Source: Corynebacterium falsenii (GTDB lineage Bacteria > Actinomycetota > Actinomycetes > Mycobacteriales > Mycobacteriaceae). From it: a stretch of DNA of 64,000 nt. The notes under the pieces are model-generated. The model ran no database searches. It saw only the letters and a program-made list of their open reading frames with translations, and was not told the DNA's origin. The translations under genes and the position numbers were made by a program. Shown here one piece after another: positions 9,248 through 19,008 of this stretch; positions within the stretch are counted from its first letter, which is position 1; every line of letters begins with the position of its first letter. The stretch covers positions 1,364,001 to 1,428,000 of the forward strand of contig NZ_CP083646.1 in NCBI RefSeq assembly GCF_020099275.1, in the 5' to 3' direction.

Positions 9248-9685
9248 GTGTTTAACCTATTTGGCCGTCGACAGTCCTCCGGAGTCCGCCCACCCAGGGC
9301 GCCCGGGGACACGATTCGTGCCAAGGATCTGCATTACCTGCAGCGATGGGTCTCCGGCAGGACTGGTGTTGAGGGTTTTGTCGAGCCCGAGACCATTGTC
9401 AACGAGATGTCAGTCGTCCTCGTCGACGGCACGGGCGAGTGGACCCGCAGGAAGATCGGCGGGCCGAAGGGGATTGACGTGGTCGCCCAGCAGGTTGGAG
9501 TACCACTCTATTTTGCCGAAGAAACCGGTTACCCCCAAAGAATGCGCGACCGGATGGAGCGCGATCGCATCATCAAAAAACGCCTGGAACAACGCGAAAG
9601 GCGCGCCCGTTTTGAACAACGGCAGCGCGCCCAGCAGGAGGGCCAGGAAGGCTCGAACGAGCACAACCCGGACGGGACTCACTAG
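9248..9685 (+). CDS. Conserved actinobacterial protein of unknown function
   Basis: The 145-residue protein begins at a GTG (9248-9250) with GGATGGGGA just upstream. The N-terminus is basic and soluble. The middle (about 25-95) is a compact domain with LHYLQRWVSGRTGVEGFVEP, VVLVDGTGEWTRRKIGG and AQQVGVPLYFAEETGYPQRM. The last 50 residues form a highly charged Arg/Glu/Gln helix. Corynebacterial homologues lie at the same place next to the E2 gene and are sometimes labelled 'oxidoreductase', but I see no cofactor motif that supports that. It diverges from sucB and converges with pepA, the two stop codons overlapping by 4 nt (9682-9685). I do not assign a function. Confidence 0.75.
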   Translation: MFNLFGRRQSSGVRPPRAPGDTIRAKDLHYLQRWVSGRTGVEGFVEPETIVNEMSVVLVDGTGEWTRRKIGGPKGIDVVAQQVGVPLYFAEETGYPQRMRDRMERDRIIKKRLEQRERRARFEQRQRAQQEGQEGSNEHNPDGTH

Positions 9686-11298
9686 CCCCTTTCCGTCCCA
9701 GTGTTCGTAGCGTTACCTGCGGCGACGTCTACCAGCGCCGCCAGGATCGTGCGCACCGGCACGCCCGTGCCACGCTTCGGGGTGTAGCCGTGCGCCGAAC
9801 CGGTGTTGTACGCCGGTCCAGCAACGTCGATGTGCACCCACTCCACACCCTCGGCCACGAAGTTGGAGAGGTAGTGGCCGGCTACAGACATTCCACCCCA
9901 GCGCGTGGTGGAGATGTTGCGCAGATCGGCAACGTCAGACTTCAACGCCTCGCCCAGCTCAGCCGGCAGCGGCATGGGCCAGCCCTTCTCGCCCACCTCC
10001 TGGGAAAGCATGGACACGCGGTCGCGGAAGTCGATCGACCCCATGATTCCCGGTGTGCGCAGGCCCAGCGCTACCATTTGCGCACCTGTGAGGGTAGCGG
10101 TCTCGATGAGGTAATCGGGGCCATCCTCACATGCCCGCACGATGGCATCGGCGAGGACAAGGCGGCCTTCGGCGTCGGTGTTCAAGACCTCGGTGGTTAG
10201 GCCGCCGTAGTGGCGAAGGATGTCACCGGGGCGGGTGGCGGCGCTGCCCGGCATGTTCTCGGCGAGCGGCACCGTGGCGGTCACGCGCACGTTGAGCTGC
10301 AGCTTCGCGGCCGCGATGATGGATGCGACCACGGCTGCAGACCCACCCATGTCGGAGATCATGTCCCACATGTTTGCGCCCGGCTTCAAGGAAATGCCGC
10401 CGGTATCGAACGTGATGCCCTTACCCACGAGCGCCACGAATGGAGTGGATTCGCCCGCGTCGGCGGGAGTGTAGCTGACGCGCACGAGCCGCGGCGGACG
10501 CGCCGAGCCCTTACCCACGCCGATGATGCCGCCGAAGCCCAGCTCCTCGAGCTGCTTGTCGTCGAGGATCTCAACGTCCAGGCCGGCCGCGGTGGCTTCG
10601 GTGCGGATGAACTCCGCGTAGCTTTCGGGGTAAAGCACGTTCGCGGGCGTGTTCACCAGGTCGCGGGCCATCGCCACGGAACCGGCGACGATCTCGGCCT
10701 TCTTCGCCGCATCGTCCTCGGCGTTCTGCGCGAGCACGGTCACTTTGTCCACGCCCGGCGTGGCGGCCTTGGCGCCGGAGTAACGGTAGGCACCCAGCGC
10801 GTGCCCAACGAGCGCCGCCTCTGTACCCAGAATTCCCAGGGTGCTGGCCACGTGGGCGCCTCGCTTGTCGCCCTCCTCGGTCGTGGGGGCCTTGACCTTT
10901 CTCGACGCCACACCGGCGGCCTGGCGCACAGTCTCCTCTGTGATCTCTTCAGATGAGCCCAGGCCAACGGCGAGAATGCGGTCAGCTTCGATACCGGACC
11001 CAGCCAGGACATCACCGGGGATGACCGTGACTTCGTCCTCGGCACCGGTTGCGCCCACGGCCGTGAGGACCTTCCACATTTCGACCTGGTACTGCTTGTC
11101 CAGAGCCTGTCCGGGACCACCAGCGATCTCAATTCCGGTGTCTCCCGTGAACGCGGGAATCACGAGGTAGTCGATGTGCTCGGAGATGGCGGAGACATCT
11201 GCGGCCGTTGCTAATTCCGGAAGGTGGCCGCGAACCATTTCTACGGCACCCTTCACAGTCCCGGAATTGGTGGTGGAATCGTGGACAGAATCAGTCAT
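9682..11298 (-). CDS. pepA: Leucyl aminopeptidase (M17)
   Basis: PepA is a cytoplasmic, hexameric, two-metal aminopeptidase that releases N-terminal residues from peptides. The 538-residue protein has a variable N-terminal domain (about 1-190) and the catalytic domain with VGKGITFDTGGISLKPG (metal-binding Lys and Asp), DMGGSAAV, and NTDAEGRLVLADA (metal-binding Asp and Glu plus catalytic Arg). The ATG at 11296-11298 has a very good AAGGAGTTATT ribosome-binding site. It converges with the gene at 9248 and diverges from ilvE. The internal segment shortly after residue 125, with many Glu and Lys (TTEEGDKRGA), is normal for the family's variable region. Confidence 0.95.
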   Translation of the reverse strand: MTDSVHDSTTNSGTVKGAVEMVRGHLPELATAADVSAISEHIDYLVIPAFTGDTGIEIAGGPGQALDKQYQVEMWKVLTAVGATGAEDEVTVIPGDVLAGSGIEADRILAVGLGSSEEITEETVRQAAGVASRKVKAPTTEEGDKRGAHVASTLGILGTEAALVGHALGAYRYSGAKAATPGVDKVTVLAQNAEDDAAKKAEIVAGSVAMARDLVNTPANVLYPESYAEFIRTEATAAGLDVEILDDKQLEELGFGGIIGVGKGSARPPRLVRVSYTPADAGESTPFVALVGKGITFDTGGISLKPGANMWDMISDMGGSAAVVASIIAAAKLQLNVRVTATVPLAENMPGSAATRPGDILRHYGGLTTEVLNTDAEGRLVLADAIVRACEDGPDYLIETATLTGAQMVALGLRTPGIMGSIDFRDRVSMLSQEVGEKGWPMPLPAELGEALKSDVADLRNISTTRWGGMSVAGHYLSNFVAEGVEWVHIDVAGPAYNTGSAHGYTPKRGTGVPVRTILAALVDVAAGNATNTGTERG

Positions 11299-11522
11299 TA
11301 ATAACTCCTTGCTTATCTATACATATCCATACTGGGCGGTGCGGGGGCCGCGCCCGATCACGGACAGTCGTAAAACGCTGCCCGGTCGGGGGCTCGTGTG
11401 AGCAACTTTTACGTTAAACCCTACCGATTCTGTGCCGGTTGCCGCCGAAACGGGGAATAAGACGGGACAAAGGAGGATGGAATCCAGGGTGAGGTCCTGT
11501 GCGTGCACAATCTGGGAGTAGC

Positions 11523-12653
11523 ATGAATCACATGACTTCTTCTGCTGCACAATCAACGTTCACTGTGACCCGCTCGGAGAATCCCGCATCCGACGAGCAG
11601 ATCGCACAGATTCTCGAGAACCCCGGATTCGGTCGTTACTACACCGACCACATGGTGGCCATTGACTGGACCGAGGACGAAGGCTGGCACAACGCCCGGG
11701 TGGAGCCCTACCAGCCGATCTCCCTGGATCCGGCGACTAGCGTGCTGCACTACGGCCAGGCCATCTTCGAAGGTCTGAAGGCCTACCGCCAGCCGGATGG
11801 TTCCATCGCCACGTTCCGCCCGGATCAAAACGCCAAGCGTTTCCAGAACTCTGCAGACCGTCTGGCCATGCCGGAGCTGCCGGAGGAACTCTTCCTGGAA
11901 TCGCTGCGCCAGATCGTCACCATCGATGAGCGCTGGGTGCCGGAAGCAGGCGGCGAGGAAGCTCTTTACCTGCGCCCCTTCATGATCTCCCGCGAGGTTG
12001 GCCTGGGCGTGCACCCCAGCAACGCCTACACCTTCTACGTCATCGCCTCCCCGGCAGGTGCCTACTTCAGTGGCGGCGTGAACCCCGTGAGCGTGTGGCT
12101 GTGCACCGAGTATGTGCGCGCCGCCCCTGGTGGTACCGGTGCCGCGAAGTTCGCTGGTAACTACGCGGCATCGCTTGTGGCGCAGCAGTACGCCTCCGAG
12201 CAGGGCTGCGACCAAGTGGTGTGGCTCGATGCCACCGAGCTGAAGTTCGTGGAAGAAATGGGCGGCATGAACCTGTTCTTCGTCTACGGCACCGGCGAGA
12301 ACGCCGAGATCGTGACCCCCGAGCTGTCCGGCTCGCTATTGCCCGGCGTGACCCGCTCCTCGCTGCTGCAGCTCGCCGAGGACCAGGGCTACAGCGTGGA
12401 CGAACGCCTCATCTCCACGGAGGAATGGCGCAAGACCGCAGCCAGTGGGGAGCTGAGCGAAGTATTTGCCTGTGGCACCGCCGCCGTGGTCACCCCCGTG
12501 GGAACCGTCAAGAGCAAGGAAGGCGAGTTCTCCATCAACGAGGGCAAGTCAGGTGAGATCACCATGAAGCTCCGCGAGATCCTCACCGGCATCCAGCGCG
12601 GTGTGGAAGAGGACAAGCACGGCTGGCTCTACACACTGGTCGAGGCCGAGTAA
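11523..12653 (+). CDS. ilvE: Branched-chain amino acid aminotransferase
   Basis: IlvE is the PLP enzyme that performs the last step of Val, Leu and Ile synthesis and the first step of their breakdown. The 376-residue length and motifs fit fold-type IV group [16 protein letters not shown] near the N-terminus, [16 protein letters not shown], the PLP-Lys in [31 protein letters not shown], and [13 protein letters not shown]. Two ATGs compete. The one at 11523 has GGGAG only 4 nt before it. The one at 11532 is 13 nt from the same element. I chose the first. The gene runs into the convergent cobT, overlapping by 25 nt. Confidence 0.95.
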   Translation: MNHMTSSAAQSTFTVTRSENPASDEQIAQILENPGFGRYYTDHMVAIDWTEDEGWHNARVEPYQPISLDPATSVLHYGQAIFEGLKAYRQPDGSIATFRPDQNAKRFQNSADRLAMPELPEELFLESLRQIVTIDERWVPEAGGEEALYLRPFMISREVGLGVHPSNAYTFYVIASPAGAYFSGGVNPVSVWLCTEYVRAAPGGTGAAKFAGNYAASLVAQQYASEQGCDQVVWLDATELKFVEEMGGMNLFFVYGTGENAEIVTPELSGSLLPGVTRSSLLQLAEDQGYSVDERLISTEEWRKTAASGELSEVFACGTAAVVTPVGTVKSKEGEFSINEGKSGEITMKLREILTGIQRGVEEDKHGWLYTLVEAE

Positions 12654-13627
12654 ACCTCCACCGCGTGCTGCACCATCGGCAGCGCCAACACGGCACCGAG
12701 CCCCTGGCCGGTGCCGATTTTCATGTCCAGAACGGGCGTCAACCCCAGCGCACGCAGCGCCGGCAGGTGCGCAGGCTCGTCACCCACGCTGGCGGCCAAC
12801 CACCATGCATTGGCCCCAGGAGCCAGCATCTGCGCGCACAACGCCGCTGCGGTTATTCCCACACCGTCGAATATCACTGGGGTGCGCCGCACTGCGGCCT
12901 GGGCCAATAGACCAGCGGCCACCACGAGGTTCGCCGAACCGACCCGGCGCAGCACGCGCTCAGCCACCGCGCGGTCATCCCGCACGCGGTACATGGCGTC
13001 GCGGATAGCCGCGCATTTCGCCTTCCACGCTTCGTCGCCGATCCCGGATCCCCGGCCGATGATCTTCACCGGCTCAATGCCGCACACGCTGCCGATCATG
13101 GCAGCGGCAACAGTGGTCAGCCCCCGGCCCAGGTCCCCCAGCAAAATGACGTCCGTGCCGGAATCGGCTTCCTGATCGGCCCTCTGCTGCCCAGTCTTGA
13201 GCAGTTCAGCGTAGATGTCAGCGCTCATGGCGTCTTCCCGATCGATGGCGCCGAGAGTTTGATCCGTGGTGGCGTCGATAAGAGAAAGTTTGCTACCAAC
13301 GCGGCGGCACGCATCAACGATTGGGGCATCGCCCTGCCGGATGCTGGCGGACACAGCAGAGGTGTAGTCCTGCGGCAGCGCGGAGATCTCCGGGACCGCC
13401 GAGGCGATCGGGTTGTCGCCGGAGATGATGAGCAATCGGGCGGACTCGAGCGGCCGGGGAGCGGGCTCACCTTGACATGCCGCGATCCATGCTCCGATGT
13501 CCTCCAACCGACCTAAGCTCTGTGGCGGGGTCCCCAGAGAAGCGGGCAGTGCCGCCCGCAATTCACGCGCTCGCGACCGAGCAGCATCATCCGGGGGAAC
13601 GATCGGAGGAAAAGTCGGGTTGGTCAC
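12629..13627 (-). CDS. cobT: Nicotinate-nucleotide:dimethylbenzimidazole phosphoribosyltransferase-like
   Basis: CobT makes alpha-ribazole phosphate for the lower ligand of cobalamin. The 332-residue protein shows the family N-terminus [36 protein letters not shown] (the 'GEMGIGNTTAA' equivalent), a GRGSGI turn, [16 protein letters not shown], and a C-terminal [17 protein letters not shown]. Canonical enzymes have a DHG motif, here SGDNPIA, and a catalytic Glu in LGEGTGA, here apparently Gln in TGQGLGA, so the active site is not standard. The start is GTG 13625-13627, only 3 nt after the DUF3043 stop, which implies coupling. No cobU or cobS lies nearby. The fold assignment is firm, the activity less so. 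Confidence 0.85.
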   Translation of the reverse strand: MTNPTFPPIVPPDDAARSRARELRAALPASLGTPPQSLGRLEDIGAWIAACQGEPAPRPLESARLLIISGDNPIASAVPEISALPQDYTSAVSASIRQGDAPIVDACRRVGSKLSLIDATTDQTLGAIDREDAMSADIYAELLKTGQQRADQEADSGTDVILLGDLGRGLTTVAAAMIGSVCGIEPVKIIGRGSGIGDEAWKAKCAAIRDAMYRVRDDRAVAERVLRRVGSANLVVAAGLLAQAAVRRTPVIFDGVGITAAALCAQMLAPGANAWWLAASVGDEPAHLPALRALGLTPVLDMKIGTGQGLGAVLALPMVQHAVEVYSASTSV

Positions 13628-13630
13628 GAA

Positions 13631-14386
13631 CTAGACCTTATCACCGACATTCTTCTGCGGCGCTGGCGTGCGCAGGCGGCGGATCATCGTGGCGCGGGTG
13701 AAGGCGTAGAAGCCCAGCCCGAACTTGCCATAGGTGTTGTCGGGGAAGCGCTCGTTGACCTCGCGGTTAATGCGACGGCCCAGCACGATGCCCTCGACAA
13801 CCATGATGAGGAAGATGGCCATGACTACGAGGCTGGCCAGGTTCGCCAGGTTCGGGTTCGACATGCCGAAGATCATCACCACGATCACGGCCAACGTCAT
13901 GGGCAGGAAGAGGTTCATGAGGTAGCGGTGCGCGTCCACCCAATCGCGGACGAAACGCTTCTCGCGGCCCTTGTCGCGGTCCATGAGGTAGGCTTCCTCG
14001 CCGGCCATCATGCGCTCGTTGACCTTGCGGCGCTCGCGGGCCTTCTCGTCGCGCTCGCGTTGCTTCATGGCCTTGTACTCGGCCTTCGACATCGAGGCCT
14101 TCAGCTCCTTGCGGCGCTTGCGGGCCTGGCCGGGGGTCGTCGGGGCATCGTAGGCGGTGCGGCGCACGCCGTGTTGGCGCTCGACCTCGTTGCGCTTCGG
14201 GGTGGGGCGACCCTTCTTTGGGGTGAAGGCCTTCGACGCGTGATCGGAATCCGCATGATGCGACGCGTCGTTCTCGTTCGTCACCTGGGTAGCGTCGACA
14301 GTGCGGTCGTCGGCGTAGTGCTCGGCGGCTGCATTGCTGGTGCTGGCGCTCTGGTCGCCTTCGGTCGAGTCCTTTTTCCACGGCAT
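13631..14386 (-). CDS. DUF3043 domain-containing membrane protein
   Basis: The 251-residue protein starts at ATG 14384-14386 (MPWKKDS) with AAAAGGCG upstream. The first 70 residues are polar and probably disordered. The central part is a highly charged segment (KKGRPTPKRNEVE, then GQARKRRKELKASMSKAEYKAMKQRERDEKARERRK split by short breaks) that looks helical. Two membrane helices follow (about 165-185 and 190-212), then a basic tail with FGLGFYAFTRATMIRRLR. This is the DUF3043 architecture of Actinobacteria, usually located near cobT and the A-type Fe-S carrier gene. The function is unknown. Stop and cobT start are 3 nt apart, so both are in one transcription unit. Confidence 0.85.
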   Translation of the reverse strand: MPWKKDSTEGDQSASTSNAAAEHYADDRTVDATQVTNENDASHHADSDHASKAFTPKKGRPTPKRNEVERQHGVRRTAYDAPTTPGQARKRRKELKASMSKAEYKAMKQRERDEKARERRKVNERMMAGEEAYLMDRDKGREKRFVRDWVDAHRYLMNLFLPMTLAVIVVMIFGMSNPNLANLASLVVMAIFLIMVVEGIVLGRRINREVNERFPDNTYGKFGLGFYAFTRATMIRRLRTPAPQKNVGDKV

Positions 14387-14617
14387 TTTCACGCCTTTTA
14401 GGCTAGAGCAGCGATGTGCGCAGGGCAAAACTACACTCCGACGCCGCCAGCCGGCCCCGCGCCGGATTCCCGCGATCGGGAATAGACCGAGGTGGTGTGG
14501 CGTTGAAGGCGAACACAGAGTAGTTTGTGAACAGAGTATTTTGTGAGTAAGGCCATAGATCCTGACCCACAGACGTCGATACGGATGTCTACGCGTACAT
14601 CCTTATAAGGAGGAAAC

Positions 14618-14962
14618 ATGACTGCCCCAGAAAAGGTCACGGGCGTTGAGTTGACGGACGCTGCCGCCGCTAAGGCCAGCGCTTTGCTGGCGCAGGAAGG
14701 CCGGGACGACTTGGCTCTGCGTATTGCTGTGCAGCCGGGTGGTTGCGCTGGTCTGCGCTACCAGCTGTACTTCGACGACCGCAGCCTCGACGGCGACCTC
14801 GTCGACGAGTACGAGGGCGTGAAGCTCGTGGTTGACCGGATGTCTTCCCCCTACCTGATGGGTGCGAAGATCGACTTTGCCGACACGATCGAGTCTCAAG
14901 GTTTCACCATCGATAACCCGAACGCGACGGGTTCCTGCGCCTGCGGCGATTCCTTCTCCTGA
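14618..14962 (+). CDS. erpA: A-type iron-sulfur cluster carrier (HesB/IscA/ErpA family)
   Basis: The 114-residue protein belongs to the HesB/IscA family that carries or inserts Fe-S clusters into apo-proteins. The three ligand cysteines are visible: one in QPGGCAGLRYQLYF and two in the C-terminal CAC of SCACGDSFS. The length and the VDRMSSPYLMGAKIDF segment fit. The ribosome-binding site AAGGAGGAA lies 5 nt before the ATG. The gene is alone between the divergent DUF3043 unit and a bidirectional terminator. Likely clients encoded nearby include LipA and the Rieske protein, which is inference only. The symbol erpA is the usual actinobacterial name. Confidence 0.92.
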   Translation: MTAPEKVTGVELTDAAAAKASALLAQEGRDDLALRIAVQPGGCAGLRYQLYFDDRSLDGDLVDEYEGVKLVVDRMSSPYLMGAKIDFADTIESQGFTIDNPNATGSCACGDSFS

Positions 14963-15042
14963 TCGATCTCCCGATCTTGCTCGCAGCATGGGCTCAGCCC
15001 CGCGTATGAGTTCATGATCGAGCCTGCGGTCTGAGGATCGTG

Positions 15043-15093
15043 CACAAAGGGCCGCTGGCCTCCACGAGTGTGGAGACCAGCGGCCCTTTTGTG
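15043..15093. terminator. Bidirectional terminator between erpA and ltsA
   Basis: CACAAAGGGCCGCTGG (15043-15058) pairs with CCAGCGGCCCTTTTGTG (15077-15093), with a further CTCCAC/GTGGAG pairing inside. It ends with T-tracts in both directions between converging genes. Confidence 0.8.
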
Positions 15094-15159
15094 GTGTGCC
15101 CGACGTGCCGGAGGCGCGTATCGGTGTCGCATGGCGTGGCCAGTGGCGCCAGCGATCAG

Positions 15160-17097
15160 CTACAGCTCAACGGGGTATTCGCGCTGATCGATCTTCGGGT
15201 CGATGCGCTCCTCGACGAAAATGCCGTGCCAAATCATGAACGCGATGATCGTCCACAACCGGCGGGAGTGATCCGGGCCGGACCCGGTGTTCATGGCCAC
15301 GCGGTGCTCTTCGAGCATCTTCAGCACCTCGGCCTTGTTGTAGATGCCGTCGGTATCCGAATCCTCGATGTTCTGCTTCGCCCAATCGTAGAGCTCCGGC
15401 CCAGCGAGCCAGTGGCGCATCGGCACAGGGAAGCCCAGCTTCTTGCGGTGCAGCACATGTGGGGGAACGATGCGCTCCATCGCCTTGCGCAGGGCGTACT
15501 TCGTGGTGCCGTGGGAAATTTTCAGATCGTGGGGGAGAGTCTCGGCCACGTCGAAGACCACCTTGTCCAAGAACGGAACGCGTAGCTCCAGGGAGTTGGC
15601 CATATTGATCTTGTCGGCCTTGACGAGAATGTCACCGCGCATCCATGTGAACAGGTCAAGGTGCTGCATCCGGGCCACCGGATCCATGTCCTTGGACTTG
15701 GCGTAGATGGGGGCGGTCACCTCGCGGTGATCCCACTCTGGACGCACGGTGCGCAGCACCCGTTCCAACTGCTGGTAGTTGAAGGATCGCGCGTTACCGT
15801 AGTAGCGATCCTCCATCGGCGTGGTGCCGCGCTGCAGCAGGGACTTGCCGCGCACGCCATCGGGCATGGCGTTGCCCACGGTGGCGAGGACCTTGCGCAG
15901 GGGAGAGGGGATCTTCTCGAACGGCGCTAGGCTCAGTGGCTCCTTGTAGATGGTGTAGCCGCCGAACAGTTCATCTGCGCCCTCGCCGGAGAGCACAACC
16001 TTGACGTGCTTGCGGGCCTCTGCGGCCACGAAGTGCAGGGGAACCAGGGAGGGATCTGCGACTGGGTCGTCGAGATACCAGATGATCTGCGGGATTGCGG
16101 CAGCGTATTCCTCAGGGCTCACGACCTTGACGATGTGTTCCGCGCCGATGGCTGCGGCCGATTCGGCGGCCACATCCACCTCGGAGTAGCCCTCGCGCTC
16201 GAAGCCCGTGGTGAAGGTGAGCAGGTTGGGGTTGTGGCGCTTGGCCAAGGCGGCGATAGCAGTGGAGTCGATGCCGCCGGAAAGGAACGAACCCACGGTC
16301 ACATCAGCGCGCATGTGCTTGGCAACCGAGTCCTCCAGGGCTTCGGCGATGCGCTGGAACACGGCCTCTTCGCCGCCAGCGGGAACCTTCTTGACGGGGA
16401 AGCGGGGCTCAAACCACCGCGACTCTTCGATCTGGGATCCGGGGCGCACGAAGCCGTAGCTACCGGACTCGAGGCGGCGGATGGACTTGTGCAAGCTCTC
16501 CGGTTCCGGCACGTACTGCAAGTCGGTGTAGTGCTCGATGGCGCGAATATCCAGCGAGGTGTCCAGGCCAATAGCATCGGCCATGGACAGGATGCACTTC
16601 TTCTCCGAAGCGAACACGGTGCCAGCCTCGGTCGTGGCGATGTACATCGGCTTAATGCCGAACTGATCGCGAGCGATGAACAGCTGCTTGTCCTGAGAAT
16701 CCCACACTGCAAAGCCGAACATTCCGCGCAGGTGGTTGACCACGTCCGCGCCCCAGTGGTGGTAGCCCACCACGATGGTTTCGCCGTCGCCTTCAGTATT
16801 AAAAGTATAACCTGCATCCTGAAGCTCCTGGCGAAGCTCCACGTAGTTGTAGATCTCGCCGTTGAACGTCAGAGCATAGCGGTTCTCCTGCCCCTCGGGT
16901 CCCCACTGCAGCGGCTGGTGTGAGTGGGCGATGTCAATGATCGACAGGCGGTTGAAGCCGAAGACAACATCGTCATCGTGCCAAGTACCGCTATCGTCCG
17001 GCCCTCGGTGATGCATGCAGGGAAGAGCATCCTCCACTGCGCTGACATAACGCTCCGCGGCACCATCTGCCGCGATGAATCCAAGCAATCCACACAT
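15160..17097 (-). CDS. ltsA: Asparagine synthetase-like amidotransferase LtsA (mDAP amidation)
   Basis: The 645-residue protein starts at ATG 17095-17097 so that Cys2 becomes the N-terminal nucleophile of a class II glutamine amidotransferase domain (MCGLLGFIA, HHRGPDDSG, NGEIYNY). The C-terminal synthetase domain (about 210-620) holds the ATP-pyrophosphatase motif FLSGGIDST and GEGADELFGGY. Databases often call it asnB. In Corynebacterium and Mycobacterium the orthologue LtsA/AsnB amidates meso-diaminopimelate in peptidoglycan precursors, and loss makes C. glutamicum lysozyme-sensitive. The position next to ctaC is the same as for C. glutamicum ltsA, which favours that role. It is divergent from pqo, with a 117-bp shared promoter region, and ends at the terminator at 15043-15093. 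Confidence 0.9.
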   Translation of the reverse strand: MCGLLGFIAADGAAERYVSAVEDALPCMHHRGPDDSGTWHDDDVVFGFNRLSIIDIAHSHQPLQWGPEGQENRYALTFNGEIYNYVELRQELQDAGYTFNTEGDGETIVVGYHHWGADVVNHLRGMFGFAVWDSQDKQLFIARDQFGIKPMYIATTEAGTVFASEKKCILSMADAIGLDTSLDIRAIEHYTDLQYVPEPESLHKSIRRLESGSYGFVRPGSQIEESRWFEPRFPVKKVPAGGEEAVFQRIAEALEDSVAKHMRADVTVGSFLSGGIDSTAIAALAKRHNPNLLTFTTGFEREGYSEVDVAAESAAAIGAEHIVKVVSPEEYAAAIPQIIWYLDDPVADPSLVPLHFVAAEARKHVKVVLSGEGADELFGGYTIYKEPLSLAPFEKIPSPLRKVLATVGNAMPDGVRGKSLLQRGTTPMEDRYYGNARSFNYQQLERVLRTVRPEWDHREVTAPIYAKSKDMDPVARMQHLDLFTWMRGDILVKADKINMANSLELRVPFLDKVVFDVAETLPHDLKISHGTTKYALRKAMERIVPPHVLHRKKLGFPVPMRHWLAGPELYDWAKQNIEDSDTDGIYNKAEVLKMLEEHRVAMNTGSGPDHSRRLWTIIAFMIWHGIFVEERIDPKIDQREYPVEL

Positions 17098-17214
17098 GCG
17101 TGAAGACTTTACGCGCGCCATGCCCCCTCGGGCTAGCTCACTCGCCGGAAGCGGCCCATCCACCCGCGGGAAACGCACCGGCAGCGCCACCAATTCCAGC
17201 GTAGCCTGTGAGGT

Positions 17215-18975
17215 ATGGCTAAAACTTTTGCAGATCAACTAGTACAGACATTGGAAAAGCAGGGCGTCAAGCGCATCTTCGGACTCGTGGGTGACAGCTT
17301 GAACCCCATCGTGGACGCAGTGCGTCGATCGAACATCGAGTGGATCCACGTGCGCAACGAGGAAGCCGCGGCCTTCGCCGCCGGCGCCGAGTCCCTCGTC
17401 ACCGACTCCCTCGCCGTGTGCGCAGGCTCCTGTGGGCCGGGTAACACCCACCTCCTCCAGGGCCTCTACGATTCCCACCGCAACGGCGCGAAGGTTCTCG
17501 CGCTGGCGTCGCACATCCCCAGCATCCAGATTGGCTCGCAGTTCTTCCAGGAAACCCACCCAGAAAAGATCTTCCAGGAGTGCTCGTCCTACTGCGAGAT
17601 GGTCAACTCCCCGTCCCAGGGTGCACGTCTGATTCACAACGCCATCCAGTCGACCGTGGGCGGCAACGGCGTATCCGTTCTCGTGATCCCCGGTGACATC
17701 TCCTCCCAGGAAGCCGCCGACGAGCGCTTCATCGATGGCGGATACGTCTCCGGCCGTCCCGTCATGTTCCCGGATGCCCGTCAGGCAGCCGAGCTCGCCA
17801 ACGCCATCAACGAGGCCAAGACCGTCACCTTGTTCTGTGGCGTGGGCGCAAAGGATGCCCGCGAACAAGTCCTCAAGCTTGCCGAGAAGATTAAGTCTCC
17901 GGTCGGGCACGCCTTCGGCGGCAAGATGTTCATTCAGTACGACAATCCTTTCGATGTCGGAATGTCTGGACTCCTCGGCTACGGCGCGTGCCGCGATGCG
18001 ATGTACGACGCCGACCTGCTGATCCTGCTGGGAACCGACTTCCCGTACAACGACTTCCTGCCGGACAACAACGTTGCCCAGGTGGACATCGAACCCATGC
18101 ACATCGGCCGACGCACCACCGTGCACCACCCAGTTGTCGGCGACGTGGCAGCGGTCATCGAGTCGATCCTCCCGCACGTCGAGGAGAAGACCGATCGGTC
18201 GTTCCTTGACAAGCAGCTACGCAACCACGAGCGCGCCATGAAGGGTGTCGTGGACGTCTACTCCGAGAACGTCGAGAAGATGAAGCCCATCCACCCCGAG
18301 TATGTCGCGGACATCATCGATGGTTTGGCCGACGACGACGCCATCTTCACCGTGGACACGGGCATGTGCAACGTCTGGGGAGCGCGCTACATCACGCCGA
18401 ACGGCAAGCGCCAGGAAATCGGTTCCTTCCGCCACGGCACCATGGCCAACGCCCTGCCGCACGCCATCGGCGCGCAGGCGGCTGCTCCCGACCGCCAAGT
18501 GATCAGCTTCTGCGGCGATGGCGGACTGGGCATGCTCATGGGAGAGCTGCTCACGGTCAAGCTCCACAACCTGCCGATCAAGGCTGTGGTCTTTAATAAC
18601 TCCTCGTTGGGCATGGTCAAGCTCGAGATGCTCGTCGAAGGCCTCCAGGAGTTCCAAACCGATCACGACGAGGTGAACTACGCCAAGATCGCGGAGGCCG
18701 TGGGAATCACCGCGATCCGTATCGAAAACCCGGAGGATGTCGAGGACGGCATCCGCAGGGCTCTGGCTACGCCTGGTCCGGTGCTCGTCGACGTTGTGAC
18801 CGACCCGAATGCCCTGAGCCTTCCCCCGAATATCACCTGGGAAATGATGATGGGCTTCTCCAAGGCCGCCACCAAGACGGTGTTCTCCGGTGGCGTGGGT
18901 CGCATGCTCAACCTGGCGAAGTCCAACCTTCGCAATTTGGGCGCAGCCGGCACCATCGAAACGAACAAGATCTAG
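17215..18975 (+). CDS. pqo: Pyruvate:quinone oxidoreductase (ThDP/FAD pyruvate oxidase)
   Basis: This 586-residue enzyme converts pyruvate to acetate and CO2 and passes electrons to the membrane quinone. Domain order follows PoxB/Pqo: N-terminal PYR domain with the catalytic Glu in RNEEAAAFAAGA, central FAD-binding domain (about 190-340), and PP domain with the ThDP/Mg motif FCGDGGLGMLMGE...FNNSSLGM. The last 20 or so residues are the expected membrane-attachment region. AGSCGPGNTHLLQGL is typical of the subfamily. The ATG at 17215 directly follows GTGAGGT, too close for a normal ribosome-binding site, so a short leader is possible. The gene sits between ltsA and ctaC. In C. glutamicum, as I recall, pqo is elsewhere. 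Confidence 0.92.
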   Translation: MAKTFADQLVQTLEKQGVKRIFGLVGDSLNPIVDAVRRSNIEWIHVRNEEAAAFAAGAESLVTDSLAVCAGSCGPGNTHLLQGLYDSHRNGAKVLALASHIPSIQIGSQFFQETHPEKIFQECSSYCEMVNSPSQGARLIHNAIQSTVGGNGVSVLVIPGDISSQEAADERFIDGGYVSGRPVMFPDARQAAELANAINEAKTVTLFCGVGAKDAREQVLKLAEKIKSPVGHAFGGKMFIQYDNPFDVGMSGLLGYGACRDAMYDADLLILLGTDFPYNDFLPDNNVAQVDIEPMHIGRRTTVHHPVVGDVAAVIESILPHVEEKTDRSFLDKQLRNHERAMKGVVDVYSENVEKMKPIHPEYVADIIDGLADDDAIFTVDTGMCNVWGARYITPNGKRQEIGSFRHGTMANALPHAIGAQAAAPDRQVISFCGDGGLGMLMGELLTVKLHNLPIKAVVFNNSSLGMVKLEMLVEGLQEFQTDHDEVNYAKIAEAVGITAIRIENPEDVEDGIRRALATPGPVLVDVVTDPNALSLPPNITWEMMMGFSKAATKTVFSGGVGRMLNLAKSNLRNLGAAGTIETNKI

Positions 18976-19008
18976 AGATGTGAAGCACACTGGGGGAGGG
19001 GCGGGACT

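Noticed and set aside
17098..17238. N-terminal extension of ltsA
   Set aside because: The amidotransferase needs Cys at position 2, which fixes the ATG at 17097. The extension would also overlap the pqo start.
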